64,000 nt of DNA from Rhizobium sp. FY34 (GCF_005222845.1 NZ_STFZ01000018.1:186001-250000); one strand, 5' to 3'. Positions 26,020 through 34,400 are shown, numbered from the stretch's first letter. Translations and numbers: made by a program. The notes: generated from the sequence alone by a model not told the origin.

Positions 26020-26931
26020 TCAATCCTGCTCGGTCTGCGTCTTGCGAAACCACAAGGACAGGAAGTCGACAAAGCTGCGCACCTTGGCCGGCAGGTAGCG
26101 GCGATGGGGATAAACGGCATAGATGCCGCGATCCTTCATCACATAGTCGTCGAACAGCGCCACAAGCGCGCCCGATTGGATATAGGGCAGGACGATGAAA
26201 TCCGGCACCATGGCAACGCCAAGCCCTGCACGTGCGGCTCTAAGCGTTGCCTGTGGGCTGTTGACCTCGATGGAGCCGGAGACGGGTACCGAGAAATGGC
26301 TGCCATCGAGGTCCTGGAAACGTATATTGTTATGCGAGCGCGTGTTGGTGTCTATGATCACCGGCTTGCCGGCCAGATCCTGCGGATGGTTGAAAGGCCC
26401 GTAGCGGGCGACATAATCGGCCGTTGCGCAGGCATAGACGCGGAAATCCGAAAGCTTGCGGGCGATCATGCCCGAATCTTCGAGCTTGGTGATTCGAATC
26501 GCCAGATCGAAGCTTTCCTCGATCAGGTCGACGAATCGATCCTCTGCGACGATTTCCAGAGAGACATCCGGATGACTGACGGCAAAATCGATCAGCGACT
26601 GGCCGATTTCCGCATCGATGAAGGTGCGTGGCACGGAAATCCGCAGCCGTCCCTTGAGGTCTGCATTGTTCTCGCGCACCAGGTCGGCGAGATTGTCGAT
26701 CTCCTTCAGGATGTCGGCAGCCGTGCGGAAATAGGTGTGGCCGGCCTCCGTCAGCGAGAATTGCCGGGTCGTGCGGTTGAGCAGAAGCGCGCCGAGATCG
26801 TCTTCCAACTCGCGCACATACTTGGAAAGCAGGGCCTTGGAGCGGCCGGTGCGGCGTGCGGCGGCCGAAAAGCCTTCCGCTTCCACCACGTCGATGAAGG
26901 CCCGCATCCGCGTCAAAGTATCCACACTCAC
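26020..26931 (-). CDS. LysR-family transcriptional regulator
   Basis: A 303-residue LysR regulator. The winged helix-turn-helix is at the N-terminus (AFIDVVEAEGFSAAARRTGRSKALLSKYVRELEDDLGALLLNRTTRQ, about residues 11-57), followed by a linker helix and a type-2 effector-binding domain (RLRISVPRTF...PVIIDTNTR). It resembles the CrgA/PA-type subgroup that often controls a divergent gene. The region upstream is the long leader of ornithine decarboxylase, so it may act there, but no target is shown. Confidence 0.88.
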   Translation of the reverse strand: MSVDTLTRMRAFIDVVEAEGFSAAARRTGRSKALLSKYVRELEDDLGALLLNRTTRQFSLTEAGHTYFRTAADILKEIDNLADLVRENNADLKGRLRISVPRTFIDAEIGQSLIDFAVSHPDVSLEIVAEDRFVDLIEESFDLAIRITKLEDSGMIARKLSDFRVYACATADYVARYGPFNHPQDLAGKPVIIDTNTRSHNNIRFQDLDGSHFSVPVSGSIEVNSPQATLRAARAGLGVAMVPDFIVLPYIQSGALVALFDDYVMKDRGIYAVYPHRRYLPAKVRSFVDFLSLWFRKTQTEQD

Positions 26932-27454
26932 GTCCCTTTTCTGTTTCAGAACCTAGGTGGAACCTTACGTCGGCTTCTGCAATGTGATTTTTGCGGGCGC
27001 GGCTAAAAAACCGCTTGATTATGACCGGAAATATTCTTATCTCCCGGTCAGCCCAAAGTCGCACGTGCCCATGGGTGTCCGCCGACCCTCTATTTGGTGA
27101 GGTCATCGGTAAGGTACCTGGAATTAACCCCTCCAGTCGCTATTCCGGCCATCCGGGAAATGCGAGGACATCTGAAGCAACGACGGTGCGGGCCTTTTTG
27201 TTCTCTCCCGGCTTTCCAACAGCCGGGGTTACTGAAGAGGCACACCATCATTGCCGGAAGTGCGGTAGGGACCTCCCTCCAATCCATGGCAGACAAAGCC
27301 GGATTATCGTTCTTGGCAGAGCGTTGATCCACTTATCGCGCGTTTGAGCGTGTCAAGGAACCGGTGTCTCCACCGACTGGTTTCTGGCGCATGCTCAGCC
27401 GTCCTTTGTCCTCCGGTTCGTAGCCGGAGCCTTGAGATTTGGAAGGGACTGACC
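26932..27454 (+). promoter_or_regulatory. Long untranslated region before ornithine decarboxylase, candidate speF-type leader RNA
   Basis: This 523-bp gap lies between the LysR gene and the decarboxylase. Alphaproteobacterial ornithine decarboxylase genes are known to carry the roughly 400-nt speF leader RNA, so such an element is expected here. Visible structure: a 7-bp hairpin at 27207-27227 (CCCGGCT / AGCCGGG), a 6-bp hairpin at 27411-27429 (CTCCGG / CCGGAG) just before the ribosome site GGAAGGGA, and a 13-codon ORF at 27286-27327. I cannot confirm the match to the speF model by eye. Confidence 0.45.
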
Positions 27455-28588
27455 ATGACCACTCAACGCATCCTCGACTTCATCAAGACCCAGCGTCCCG
27501 AAGGTCCCTACCTCGTGGTTGACCTCGACGTCGTGCGCGACAATTACAACGCTTTCCGTCATGCCCTGCCGGATAGCGCCATCTATTACGCTGTTAAGGC
27601 CAATCCGGAGCCGGAAATCCTGAAGCTCCTGGCTTCGCTGGGCTCCAATTTCGATTGCGCTTCGGTTGCCGAAATCCAGATGGCCCTCAATGCCGGCGCG
27701 TCTCCTGCCCGTGTCTCCTATGGCAACACGATCAAGAAGGAGCGCGACATTGCCCGTGCCTTCGAACTCGGCGTTGGCCTGTTTGCCGTCGATAGCCATG
27801 AGGAAGTCGAAAAGATTGCCCGTGCAGCCCCTGGCGCCCGTGTATTCTGCCGCGTTCTGACCGATGGCGAAGGCGCCGAGTGGCCGCTGTCGCGCAAGTT
27901 CGGCTGCGTGCCGCAGATGGCCGTCGATGTTCTCGTCTATGCCCACCAGCTGGGTCTCGAATCCTATGGCGTCTCGTTCCATGTCGGTTCGCAGATGACC
28001 AAGGTCGATGCCTGGGATGCAGCCCTTGCCGATGCCAAGCGCGTTTTCGCGCAGCTCGCCAAGCAGGGCATCGTTCTGCAGATGGTCAATATGGGCGGCG
28101 GTTTCCCGACCAAGTACCTGCGCGACGTGCCGTCTGCCGAAGCCTATGGCCAGGCAATCTTCGCATCGCTGCGCAAGCACTTCGGCAACAACCTGCCCAA
28201 GACGATCATCGAGCCGGGTCGCGGCATGGTCGGCAATGCCGGCGTCATCAAGGCCGAGGTCATCCTCGTGTCGCGCAAGTCGGACAATGACGAACACCGA
28301 TGGGTCTTCCTCGATATCGGCAAGTTCGGCGGTCTGGCCGAAACCATGGACGAGGCGATCCGCTACCCGATCCGCACCGAGCGTGACGGCGATGCACTGG
28401 AGCCTTGCGTTCTGGCCGGCCCGACCTGCGATTCGGCTGACGTGATGTATGAGAAGAACATGTATCCGCTGCCGATCTCGCTGACGATCGGCGACGAAGT
28501 TCTGATCGAAGGCACCGGCGCCTATACGACGACCTATTCGGCGGTTGCCTTCAATGGCTTCGACCCGCTGAAGGCCTATGTCATCTGA
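27455..28588 (+). CDS. Ornithine (lysine) decarboxylase, eukaryotic-like type
   Basis: A 377-residue PLP enzyme of the alanine-racemase fold that decarboxylates ornithine to putrescine, and in some relatives lysine to cadaverine. The PLP lysine is K48 in YYAVKANPEP. HVGSQ, the phosphate-binding EPGRGMVG and the active-site Cys325 in GPTCDSADV are intact; GPTCDSxD marks ODC rather than diaminopimelate decarboxylase. The ATG at 27455 has GGAAGGGA upstream. A 520-nt leader suggests control after transcription starts, likely by polyamines. A GNAT gene follows after 91 bp. Confidence 0.92.
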   Translation: MTTQRILDFIKTQRPEGPYLVVDLDVVRDNYNAFRHALPDSAIYYAVKANPEPEILKLLASLGSNFDCASVAEIQMALNAGASPARVSYGNTIKKERDIARAFELGVGLFAVDSHEEVEKIARAAPGARVFCRVLTDGEGAEWPLSRKFGCVPQMAVDVLVYAHQLGLESYGVSFHVGSQMTKVDAWDAALADAKRVFAQLAKQGIVLQMVNMGGGFPTKYLRDVPSAEAYGQAIFASLRKHFGNNLPKTIIEPGRGMVGNAGVIKAEVILVSRKSDNDEHRWVFLDIGKFGGLAETMDEAIRYPIRTERDGDALEPCVLAGPTCDSADVMYEKNMYPLPISLTIGDEVLIEGTGAYTTTYSAVAFNGFDPLKAYVI

Positions 28589-28599
28589 TTTTTGACGCG

Positions 28600-28622
28600 G
28601 GCTCCGGCCATGTGCCGGAGCC
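28600..28622 (+). terminator. Strong hairpin after the decarboxylase gene
   Basis: A perfect 9-bp stem (GGCTCCGGC / GCCGGAGCC) with a 5-base loop. It lacks a T-run, so it may stabilise the message or cause partial termination rather than act as a full terminator. Confidence 0.4.
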
Positions 28623-28679
28623 ACACATCACCCTGATCTGATAGAGCCGTTTGAACGGTTTTGAGCTTCGGAGGCCAAA

Positions 28680-29270
28680 ATGGCCGCTGTTCTTGACGCT
28701 GTGCGCGCATTGTTTGCGCCCCATACTTTCACCATCTGCGAAGAAACGCCGGCGGATGTTGTCGCGCGCGAAAATCTGCTCGATCGCGCCATGGGTGCGG
28801 ATCGCCGCAAGAAGTCGTCCGAGGCCCTGCGTCGTGGTCGTGTGCCGGCCGAAGGGCTGGCGCTCGTGGCGCGTGACGCGCGTGGCCATGTCATCGGCAC
28901 CGTGCGCCTGTGGAATGTCGAAGCGGGCGTGACGCCCGGCGGTCAGCCGGTCGATGCGCTGCTACTCGGGCCGCTTGCCGTGGATGGTGCGCATGAAGGC
29001 AAGGGCATCGGTGCGGCCCTGATGCGCGCGGCCATTGCGGAAGCGCATGCCCGTGGCCATGGCGCGATCCTCCTGGTCGGCGATGCGCCCTATTACGAGC
29101 GTTTCGGTTTCTTTGCAGGCGCTGCGCAGCATCTTCTCATGCCTGGTCCGTTCGCCCGCGAGCGGTTCCTCGCGCTCGAGCTGAAAGCCGGCTGGCTTGA
29201 GGGTGCTGCCGGAATGTTGACCGCCTCCGGGCGCAAGCTGTCGCAGCCGATGTTCCGCCGCGCCGCCTGA
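28680..29270 (+). CDS. GNAT-family N-acetyltransferase (YhbS-like)
   Basis: A 196-residue GCN5-related acetyltransferase. The acetyl-CoA motif LLGPLAVDGAHEGKGIGAALMRAAIAEAHARGHGAILLVGD fits the V/I-x-x-x-x-Q/R-x-x-G-x-G/A pattern with G-K-G-I-G-A. YYERFGFF follows, as in YhbS-type proteins. It begins 91 bp after ornithine decarboxylase in the same direction, and this neighbourhood recurs in rhizobia as far as I recall, so a polyamine-related substrate is possible but not shown. A terminator follows. Confidence 0.87.
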   Translation: MAAVLDAVRALFAPHTFTICEETPADVVARENLLDRAMGADRRKKSSEALRRGRVPAEGLALVARDARGHVIGTVRLWNVEAGVTPGGQPVDALLLGPLAVDGAHEGKGIGAALMRAAIAEAHARGHGAILLVGDAPYYERFGFFAGAAQHLLMPGPFARERFLALELKAGWLEGAAGMLTASGRKLSQPMFRRAA

Positions 29271-29298
29271 CCGCTTCTGATTCTACCCTCTCCAGTCG

Positions 29299-29336
29299 AG
29301 CCCTTCCTTCGCATCCACGCGGGGAAGGGCTTTTTC
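29299..29336 (+). terminator. Intrinsic terminator after the GNAT gene
   Basis: AGCCCTTCC pairs with GGGAAGGGCT around a loop of about 14 bases and is followed by TTTTTCGTTT, 28 bases after the stop codon. Confidence 0.8.
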
Positions 29337-29400
29337 GTTTGTGCAATCTGGCGGCGGAATCTGTGGCATTATTGCATCGCCTGTCGCTCGTGCGATGGCA

Positions 29401-29416
29401 AGCTGGCCGGCCAGCT
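29401..29416. repeat. Perfect 16-bp palindrome
   Basis: AGCTGGCCGGCCAGCT is a perfect palindrome with no spacer, 18 bp upstream of the FNR/FixK-type box region. Its function is unknown; it may be a dimeric protein site or chance in GC-rich DNA. Confidence 0.35.
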
Positions 29417-29434
29417 GATCATTGTCAAGTCTGC

Positions 29435-29448
29435 TTGACCAAGATCAA
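29435..29448. promoter_or_regulatory. FNR/FixK-type box upstream of the OmpW gene
   Basis: TTGA-N6-TCAA (TTGACCAAGATCAA) matches the FNR/FixK/Anr consensus exactly at the half-sites. It is centred 75 bp before the ATG of the OmpW-like gene. A second inverted repeat, GTCAAG-TCTG-CTTGAC at 29424-29439, overlaps it. E. coli ompW is FNR-controlled, which makes oxygen regulation plausible here. Confidence 0.55.
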
Positions 29449-29516
29449 GTCTCTGAAAAGCCTTGATGTTAATCCTCTCCCCATCGAATTTGACGATGCG
29501 TTTCAAGGAGAGTGAC

Positions 29517-30209
29517 ATGTTCAAGAACGGACCCGCCATCGCCGCCATACTCAGCGCAGCAACGGTCCTTCTGTCGGGAGTGGTGCAGGCGGCGGATATC
29601 GCGCCTCTGGCGCCGGAGCCGGTTGCGCAGGATGCCGTGGCGGCCGCCAAAAGTCCCTGGCAGATCCGTGTGCGCGCGCTTGGCGTCATCCCCAATGATG
29701 ACGGTTCAGTGAACGGAGTTGCCGGTTCCGACCTGCAATATTCCAACTCTATCACGCCGGAACTGGATATTTCCTACTACTTCACCGACAATGTCGCCGC
29801 AGAATTGATCCTCGGCACGACGAGTTCGCGGATTTCCGGCGATGGTTCGCTGGCTGGCGTGGATGTGGGCAAGGCCTGGCTCCTGCCGCCGACGCTGACG
29901 CTGCAATATCATTTCACCGATTTCGGCGCTTTCAAGCCCTATGTCGGTGCGGGCGTGAACTACACCTTCTTCTACAACGAATCGGAAAAGGCCGGTTTCA
30001 GCAATCTGAAGGTTGATCACCATGTGGGTGCGGCACTGCAGGTTGGTTTCGATTACATGATCGACGATCATTGGGGCTTCAACTTCGATGTGAAGAAGCT
30101 GTTTCTCGAAACCAACTGGAGCGCCGATCATTCCACGCTCGGTCCGCTGTCGGGCAAGGCAAAGCTTGATCCTTGGCTGGTCGGTGCCGGTGTAACCTAC
30201 CGCTTCTGA
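29517..30209 (+). CDS. OmpW-family outer membrane protein
   Basis: A 230-residue outer-membrane beta-barrel protein. A signal peptide (FKNGPAIAAILSAATVLLSGVVQAADI) is followed by a linker and an eight-stranded barrel. Family motifs include PWQIRVRALGVIPND, TPELDISYYFTDNVAAELILG, LPPTLTLQYHFTD-FGAFKPYVGAGVNYTFFY and a C-terminal ...WLVGAGVTYRF ending in aromatic Phe, which the BAM complex recognises. AAGGAG precedes the ATG. OmpW channels pass small hydrophobic molecules and are often induced under low oxygen or stress; the upstream FNR/FixK-type box agrees. Confidence 0.92.
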   Translation: MFKNGPAIAAILSAATVLLSGVVQAADIAPLAPEPVAQDAVAAAKSPWQIRVRALGVIPNDDGSVNGVAGSDLQYSNSITPELDISYYFTDNVAAELILGTTSSRISGDGSLAGVDVGKAWLLPPTLTLQYHFTDFGAFKPYVGAGVNYTFFYNESEKAGFSNLKVDHHVGAALQVGFDYMIDDHWGFNFDVKKLFLETNWSADHSTLGPLSGKAKLDPWLVGAGVTYRF

Positions 30210-30241
30210 CCGCTCTAGTCTCCACCACGCCGAAGAATCGT

Positions 30242-30259
30242 CCGGATGGGGGCATCCGG
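30242..30259 (+). other. Short hairpin after the OmpW gene
   Basis: CCGGATG and CATCCGG flank four G bases, 33 bases after the OmpW stop. There is no T-run. It may protect the 3' end of the transcript. Confidence 0.35.
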
Positions 30260-30427
30260 CAACCGTGGCAGGTATCTTCGGTTGGGGAAGGAAGGGGGAC
30301 TGGCGCGTCTATCGCGCTGGTCCCCGTTTCCGTTGTGGCCGCTTTCTGCATAGGCGCATCCTCACAAGCATGTGAATCCCGGTTTTTCGCCATGGTCCCG
30401 TTGGGCAGCCACGCTATGCTGGCCCGC

Positions 30428-31501
30428 ATGATTGATCGCCGCGCTTTCCTTGCCACACTGCCATTTGCGTTTTCCGCTTTGCCGACCTTCGGGCAGGAGG
30501 AAGGGCAGGTGGGTGCTCCAGTGGCAGACGCATCTGCGCCCGCGCAGGCGCCTCCCGCACAGACTGTGTCGCGACCGCTGAGTGATATCCTGACTTCCGC
30601 CGAGCGATTTGCCCCGTTGAAATCCGTCCTGGTCTCGCGCAAGGGCGACTTGCTGGCCGAGCGCGGCTATCACGGATATGCGCCGCAGGGTTCGACGAAT
30701 ATCAAATCCGCCTCCAAATCAATTCTGTCCGCCATGGTCGGCATCGCCATTGCAAAGGGCCTGCTTGCGGGGCCGGACCAACCGATGGCGCCGATCCTGC
30801 AAGCGGATCTGCGGCAAAATCCCGATCCGCGACTGGCACGGGTGACCATCGGCAATCTTCTCTCCATGCAATCGGGGCTCGATCCGCTATCCGGCCCCAA
30901 TTACGGGCGCTTCGTTGCCAGCCGCAACTGGGTGCGCTTTGCATTGGCGCAGGATTTTGTCGAGGATCCGGGCGGGCCGATGCTCTATTCGACAGCCTCC
31001 AGCCATCTCGTCTCGGCCATTCTCACCAAAGTGGGGCGCAAGCCGACACTGGAACTGGCGAAGGATTGGTTTTCGCCGGTTGAGGGCTTTCGCATCGGCT
31101 CCTGGTCGCGCGACCGGCAGGGCATTTATCTCGGCGGAAACCAGATGGCGATGACGGCGCGTTCGCTGCATGCCTTTGGCGAGCTTTACCGGTGCGGCGG
31201 GCGTACGGCCGCGGGCGTCCAGGTCGTGCCGGAGGACTGGGTCAAGACCTCCTGGCAGCAACGGACCAGTTCGCGCTATTCCGGCGACGGCTATGGCTAT
31301 GGCTGGTTTTTGAAACGCATTGGCAATGAGGATGTGTGCTTTGCCTGGGGCTATGGCGGGCAGATGCTCTATATCGTGCCGAACCTCGATCTTACCGTCA
31401 CCATGACCTCGGAAAGCGATTCGCCATCGGCAGCCAATGGCTACCGCGACCGGCTGCATGATCTGCTGGCCGAGATTATCGGGGCCGTGAAAATCACGTG
31501 A
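30428..31501 (+). CDS. Serine hydrolase, beta-lactamase / class C PBP-like family
   Basis: A 357-residue protein of the beta-lactamase superfamily (Pfam Beta-lactamase). The N-terminus has a twin-arginine-like signal (IDRRAFLATLPFAFSALPTFG), so it is exported. The SxxK motif is SASK in NIKSASKSILSAMVGIAIAKG, the tyrosine motif appears as MLYSTASSH, and a GYGG-like segment near the C-terminus (FAWGYGGQMLYIVP) takes the KTG-like position. These proteins are esterases, peptidases or carboxypeptidases; drug hydrolysis cannot be inferred. The ATG at 30428 was chosen because the Tat-like signal starts there. It has no ribosome site of note. Confidence 0.8.
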   Translation: MIDRRAFLATLPFAFSALPTFGQEEGQVGAPVADASAPAQAPPAQTVSRPLSDILTSAERFAPLKSVLVSRKGDLLAERGYHGYAPQGSTNIKSASKSILSAMVGIAIAKGLLAGPDQPMAPILQADLRQNPDPRLARVTIGNLLSMQSGLDPLSGPNYGRFVASRNWVRFALAQDFVEDPGGPMLYSTASSHLVSAILTKVGRKPTLELAKDWFSPVEGFRIGSWSRDRQGIYLGGNQMAMTARSLHAFGELYRCGGRTAAGVQVVPEDWVKTSWQQRTSSRYSGDGYGYGWFLKRIGNEDVCFAWGYGGQMLYIVPNLDLTVTMTSESDSPSAANGYRDRLHDLLAEIIGAVKIT

Positions 31502-31567
31502 TGAGCACGCAAATTTTGCTCTGCTGATTCTGCTTGCGGCTGCCCAAACGCAGCGCATAATAGTGCC

Positions 31568-31813
31568 ATGGATGTGAAGTTCGAACTATCGCCGGATCTG
31601 AAAAAACGCGTCGAGATCATCGCTGCGCAATCCAACCTGTCGCCGGCTCAGATTATCTCGGATGCATTGGAATACGGTCATTCCCTGGAATGGCAGGAGC
31701 GCTTTCACCAGCAGGTCAAGCAGGTCAAGCGGGGCATTGCGGCGGCTGAGCGCGGCGATTTTGCCAGTGAGGGAGACATTGCACGCCTGGGCGGCAAATA
31801 TCGTGCACTCTGA
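31568..31813 (+). CDS. Type II antitoxin, ribbon-helix-helix / ParD-like
   Basis: An 81-residue protein whose first 40 residues (DVKFELSPDLKKRVEIIAAQSNLSPAQIISDALEYG) form a ribbon-helix-helix DNA-binding unit of the CopG/ParD type. The charged C-terminal half would wrap the toxin. Its stop codon overlaps the start codon of the ParE-like toxin frame (TGATG), the usual toxin-antitoxin layout. The toxin frame carries a nonsense codon, so the antitoxin may now be an orphan that could still repress its own promoter or counter related toxins. Confidence 0.75.
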   Translation: MDVKFELSPDLKKRVEIIAAQSNLSPAQIISDALEYGHSLEWQERFHQQVKQVKRGIAAAERGDFASEGDIARLGGKYRAL

Positions 31814-32100
31814 TGCGCCTCCGCTGGACGACACCTGCATTGCTCGATCTGTAGCAGATCGCTGACTATGTCGCCCAGGATAGCCCGACCAGTGCCCATC
31901 GCCTTGTCTCGGAGATTTTTGACAGGACCGAAAATCTTCTGGGTGCCAATCCTCGGGCTGGAAGGTTGGGTCGGGTCCACGGCACGCATGAACTTGTTAT
32001 CAGTCGAACGCCCTATCTCGTAGTCTATCAGGTTAACAGCCAGATCGATGTGCTGGCCGTCATCCATGCGGCGCGGGATTGGTCTGACACTTTCGGCTGA
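31813..32100 (+). pseudogene. ParE/RelE-family toxin with an in-frame TAG
   Basis: Reading from the ATG at 31813, thirteen codons (MRLRWTTPALLDL) are followed by TAG at 31852-31854. The frame then stays open for 81 codons (QIADYVAQDSPTSAHRLVSE..., ...ANPRAGRLGRVHGTHELVIS..., ...PYLVVYQVNSQIDVLAVIHA, then ARDW) to the stop at 32100. This is a complete ParE/RelE plasmid-stabilisation fold with its NPRxGRxGRxxGTxELVI and YxxxY-like core. The position normally holds an acidic residue (DLE or DLD), so a single base change explains the TAG. The toxin is probably inactive unless the stop is read through. Confidence 0.75.
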
Positions 32101-32170
32101 GCGGTGCAGGCCGTTCTTGACGGGTGGGCCACAGGACGAGGGGTGGGATCGATGCGGCCCATCACTGAGT

Positions 32171-33157
32171 TTACGCCGCGATATCGATGATCCCGCAATC
32201 GCCGGCTTCTGAACCGAAAGCCACCAGCTTGCCATTGCTGCTCCAGCTCATGGCGGTAATCGCGCCCTTGCCCGGCCGGCGCAGCAGCGCTTCCTTGCCA
32301 TCGGCAATGCGCACGCCGAGGATCATGCCATCGATGAAGCCGATGGCGAGCACTTCTTCCACCGGGTGGAAGGCAACGCAGGTGGTCATGATGGTCGAGC
32401 GGGTGCCCAGTTCCAGCGGTGCCTTGCCCATCGGGCCATCCTTGGCCGAGAAGGGCCAGACGATGGCCGCCGGCGCGCCAGACGAGGCAAGCCATTTGCC
32501 TTTGGGCGACCAGGAGAGCGATTTCACCTTGGCGGGATAGCCCGTCATGCGCATATGGCGCGCTTCGCCAGCCTTGCCGTCGAGCTTCCAGCCATGCAGG
32601 GCATTTTCCTGCATCTGGGTGACGATAAAGCGACCGTCCGGCGAGAAGGTGACGCCCGTATGGGCGCCCTTCCAGTCGAGATCGGCGGCAGGGGCCGTCG
32701 TGTTGACCCAGTGCAGCGTCACGCCATTGTAGCGGGCTGCGGCAATGCGCAGGCCCTTGGGCGCAAAGGCGAGCGCCTCTACCGTGCGTTCCTCGGCAAA
32801 TTCCTTCGCCGTGCCATCGGACAGCACGACATGGCTGGATTTGCCATAGGCATAGGCGACCGAGCCTTGCGGGCCGCCGGCCACCACCGTGATCCATTTG
32901 CGTGGCGCTTCGGCAATCTGCGTGGTGCTGCCATCGGCGGCAATGCGCATGACCTTGCCGTCTTCTCCGCCCGTCAGCAGTGTCGTGCTGAACGGGTCCT
33001 TGATGCAGGTCAGCATGCCCTGATGCGCCTGCGTCACCTTTTCGCCGCCATCCAGTCGGCGGATTTCGCCGGCGGCTGTGGCAAAGAACGGTACGTCGCC
33101 CAGGAATTGCGTGGCAATCACATGGCCGTCGAGATCAAAAGGGGCAACGGTCGGCAT
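32171..33157 (-). CDS. WD40-repeat protein
   Basis: A 328-residue beta-propeller protein with about six WD40-like repeats, for example VTFSPDGRFIVTQMQENALHGWKLDG, LSWSPKGKWLASSGAPAAIVWPF and VAFHPVEEVLAIGFIDGMILGVRI. No signal peptide or enzymatic motif, so it probably acts in the cytoplasm as a binding scaffold. Its ATG overlaps the stop codon of the zinc GTPase gene by one base, so the two are translationally coupled. This arrangement suggests a partner in metal delivery, but no direct function is known. Confidence 0.85.
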   Translation of the reverse strand: MPTVAPFDLDGHVIATQFLGDVPFFATAAGEIRRLDGGEKVTQAHQGMLTCIKDPFSTTLLTGGEDGKVMRIAADGSTTQIAEAPRKWITVVAGGPQGSVAYAYGKSSHVVLSDGTAKEFAEERTVEALAFAPKGLRIAAARYNGVTLHWVNTTAPAADLDWKGAHTGVTFSPDGRFIVTQMQENALHGWKLDGKAGEARHMRMTGYPAKVKSLSWSPKGKWLASSGAPAAIVWPFSAKDGPMGKAPLELGTRSTIMTTCVAFHPVEEVLAIGFIDGMILGVRIADGKEALLRRPGKGAITAMSWSSNGKLVAFGSEAGDCGIIDIAA

Positions 33158-34305
33158 CAGGCTTGGTCTGCCTGGCAGGCGAGGAAGCTCTGTTCGATCT
33201 TTTCGCGGTCCAGATCACGGCCGATGAAGACGAGGCGGCTTTCGCGCTTCTCGCCATCCTTCCACGGGCGCTGGTGATCGCCTTCGATGATCATGTGCAC
33301 GCCCTGAACCACATAGCGTTCCTCATCGCCCTTGAAGGCGATGATGCCCTTGAGACGCAGGATGCTGGGGCCTTGCGTCTGGGTGATCTTCTGGATCCAG
33401 GGGAAGAAGCGGTCCGGGTTCATCTCGGCCCCGCGCAGCGAAATCGATTTCACCGTCACGTCATGGATGGCCGAAGGGGCGGCGTGGTGGTGATCGTGGC
33501 CGTGATCATGTGCGTGGTCGTGCCCATGATCATGTCCGTGGTCATGATGATGGTGATGATGGTGATCATGGTCATGATCATGATGATGGTCGTGGTCGTG
33601 ATGGTCGTGATCGCAATCGGGGCCGCAGACATGGTCTTCGTGGCCGTGCGCGAGGAAATGCGGATCATTTTCCAGCGCGCGTTCAAGGTTGAAGGCGCCC
33701 TGGTCGAGAACGCGGGAAAGATCGACGCCGGAACGGGTCGCCTTGTAGACGCGAGCCGTCGGGTTGATGGCGTGCACCACCTCTTCGATGACGGCGAGTT
33801 CCTGCGGGGTCACGAGATCGGTCTTGTTGATGATGACGACATCGGCAAAGGCGATCTGGTCTTCGGCTTCGCGGCTGTCCTTCAGGCGCAGCGGCAGATG
33901 CTTGGCATCAACCAGCGTCACAACGGCATCAAGCTCGGTCTTGGCGCGCACGTCGTCATCCATGAAGAAGGTCTGGGCGACGGGCACCGGATCGGCAAGG
34001 CCGGTGGTTTCCACGATAATGCCGTCGAAACGGCCGGGACGGCGCATCAGGCCTTCCACAACGCGGATCAGGTCGCCGCGCACGGTGCAGCAGACGCAGC
34101 CATTGTTCATTTCGTAGATTTCTTCGTCCGATTCGACGATCAGGTCGTTGTCGATGCCGATCTCGCCGAACTCGTTGACGATGACGGCGTATTTCTTGCC
34201 GTGGCTTTCCGAGAGAATACGGTTCAGAAGCGTTGTCTTGCCGGCGCCGAGATAGCCGGTAAGAACGGTCACGGGAACGGGCTTCTGGGGGGCGATATCG
34301 GCCAT
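33157..34305 (-). CDS. CobW/G3E-family zinc GTPase with His-rich loop
   Basis: A 382-residue P-loop metal GTPase of the COG0523 group. Walker A is GYLGAGKTT (residues 17-25), the metal motif CVCC covers residues 70-73, and NKTD is at 160-163. A long His/Asp-rich loop (about residues 220-274, some thirty histidines) would bind several zinc ions. The C-terminal CobW domain is complete. Such proteins pass zinc to target enzymes during zinc shortage. A weak Zur-like box lies upstream (34401-34417). The gene is coupled to the WD40 gene and follows vapC by about 100 bp. Confidence 0.9.
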   Translation of the reverse strand: MADIAPQKPVPVTVLTGYLGAGKTTLLNRILSESHGKKYAVIVNEFGEIGIDNDLIVESDEEIYEMNNGCVCCTVRGDLIRVVEGLMRRPGRFDGIIVETTGLADPVPVAQTFFMDDDVRAKTELDAVVTLVDAKHLPLRLKDSREAEDQIAFADVVIINKTDLVTPQELAVIEEVVHAINPTARVYKATRSGVDLSRVLDQGAFNLERALENDPHFLAHGHEDHVCGPDCDHDHHDHDHHHDHDHDHHHHHHHDHGHDHGHDHAHDHGHDHHHAAPSAIHDVTVKSISLRGAEMNPDRFFPWIQKITQTQGPSILRLKGIIAFKGDEERYVVQGVHMIIEGDHQRPWKDGEKRESRLVFIGRDLDREKIEQSFLACQADQA

Positions 34306-34400
34306 GGGAACCTCCGGGGACAGGAATGGCGCTCACGAACGGAGCGGCAGCGGTTGGCGATCATATAAGGCCTTGGGTCCGGCAGTTCAAAGGCTTTTGT

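Noticed and set aside
30428-31501. Antibiotic-resistance beta-lactamase
   Set aside because: The fold fits, but the motifs are of the broad serine hydrolase family and the tyrosine and KTG-like motifs are divergent; no drug activity can be claimed.
33480-33620. CAT/GTG-rich short tandem repeats that look like a microsatellite
   Set aside because: They encode the His/Asp-rich metal-binding loop of the GTPase and stay in frame.
33163-34368. A 401-codon plus-strand frame opposite the zinc GTPase gene
   Set aside because: Antisense to a well-supported gene; the Val/Met-rich stretch is just the complement of the His/Asp repeat.
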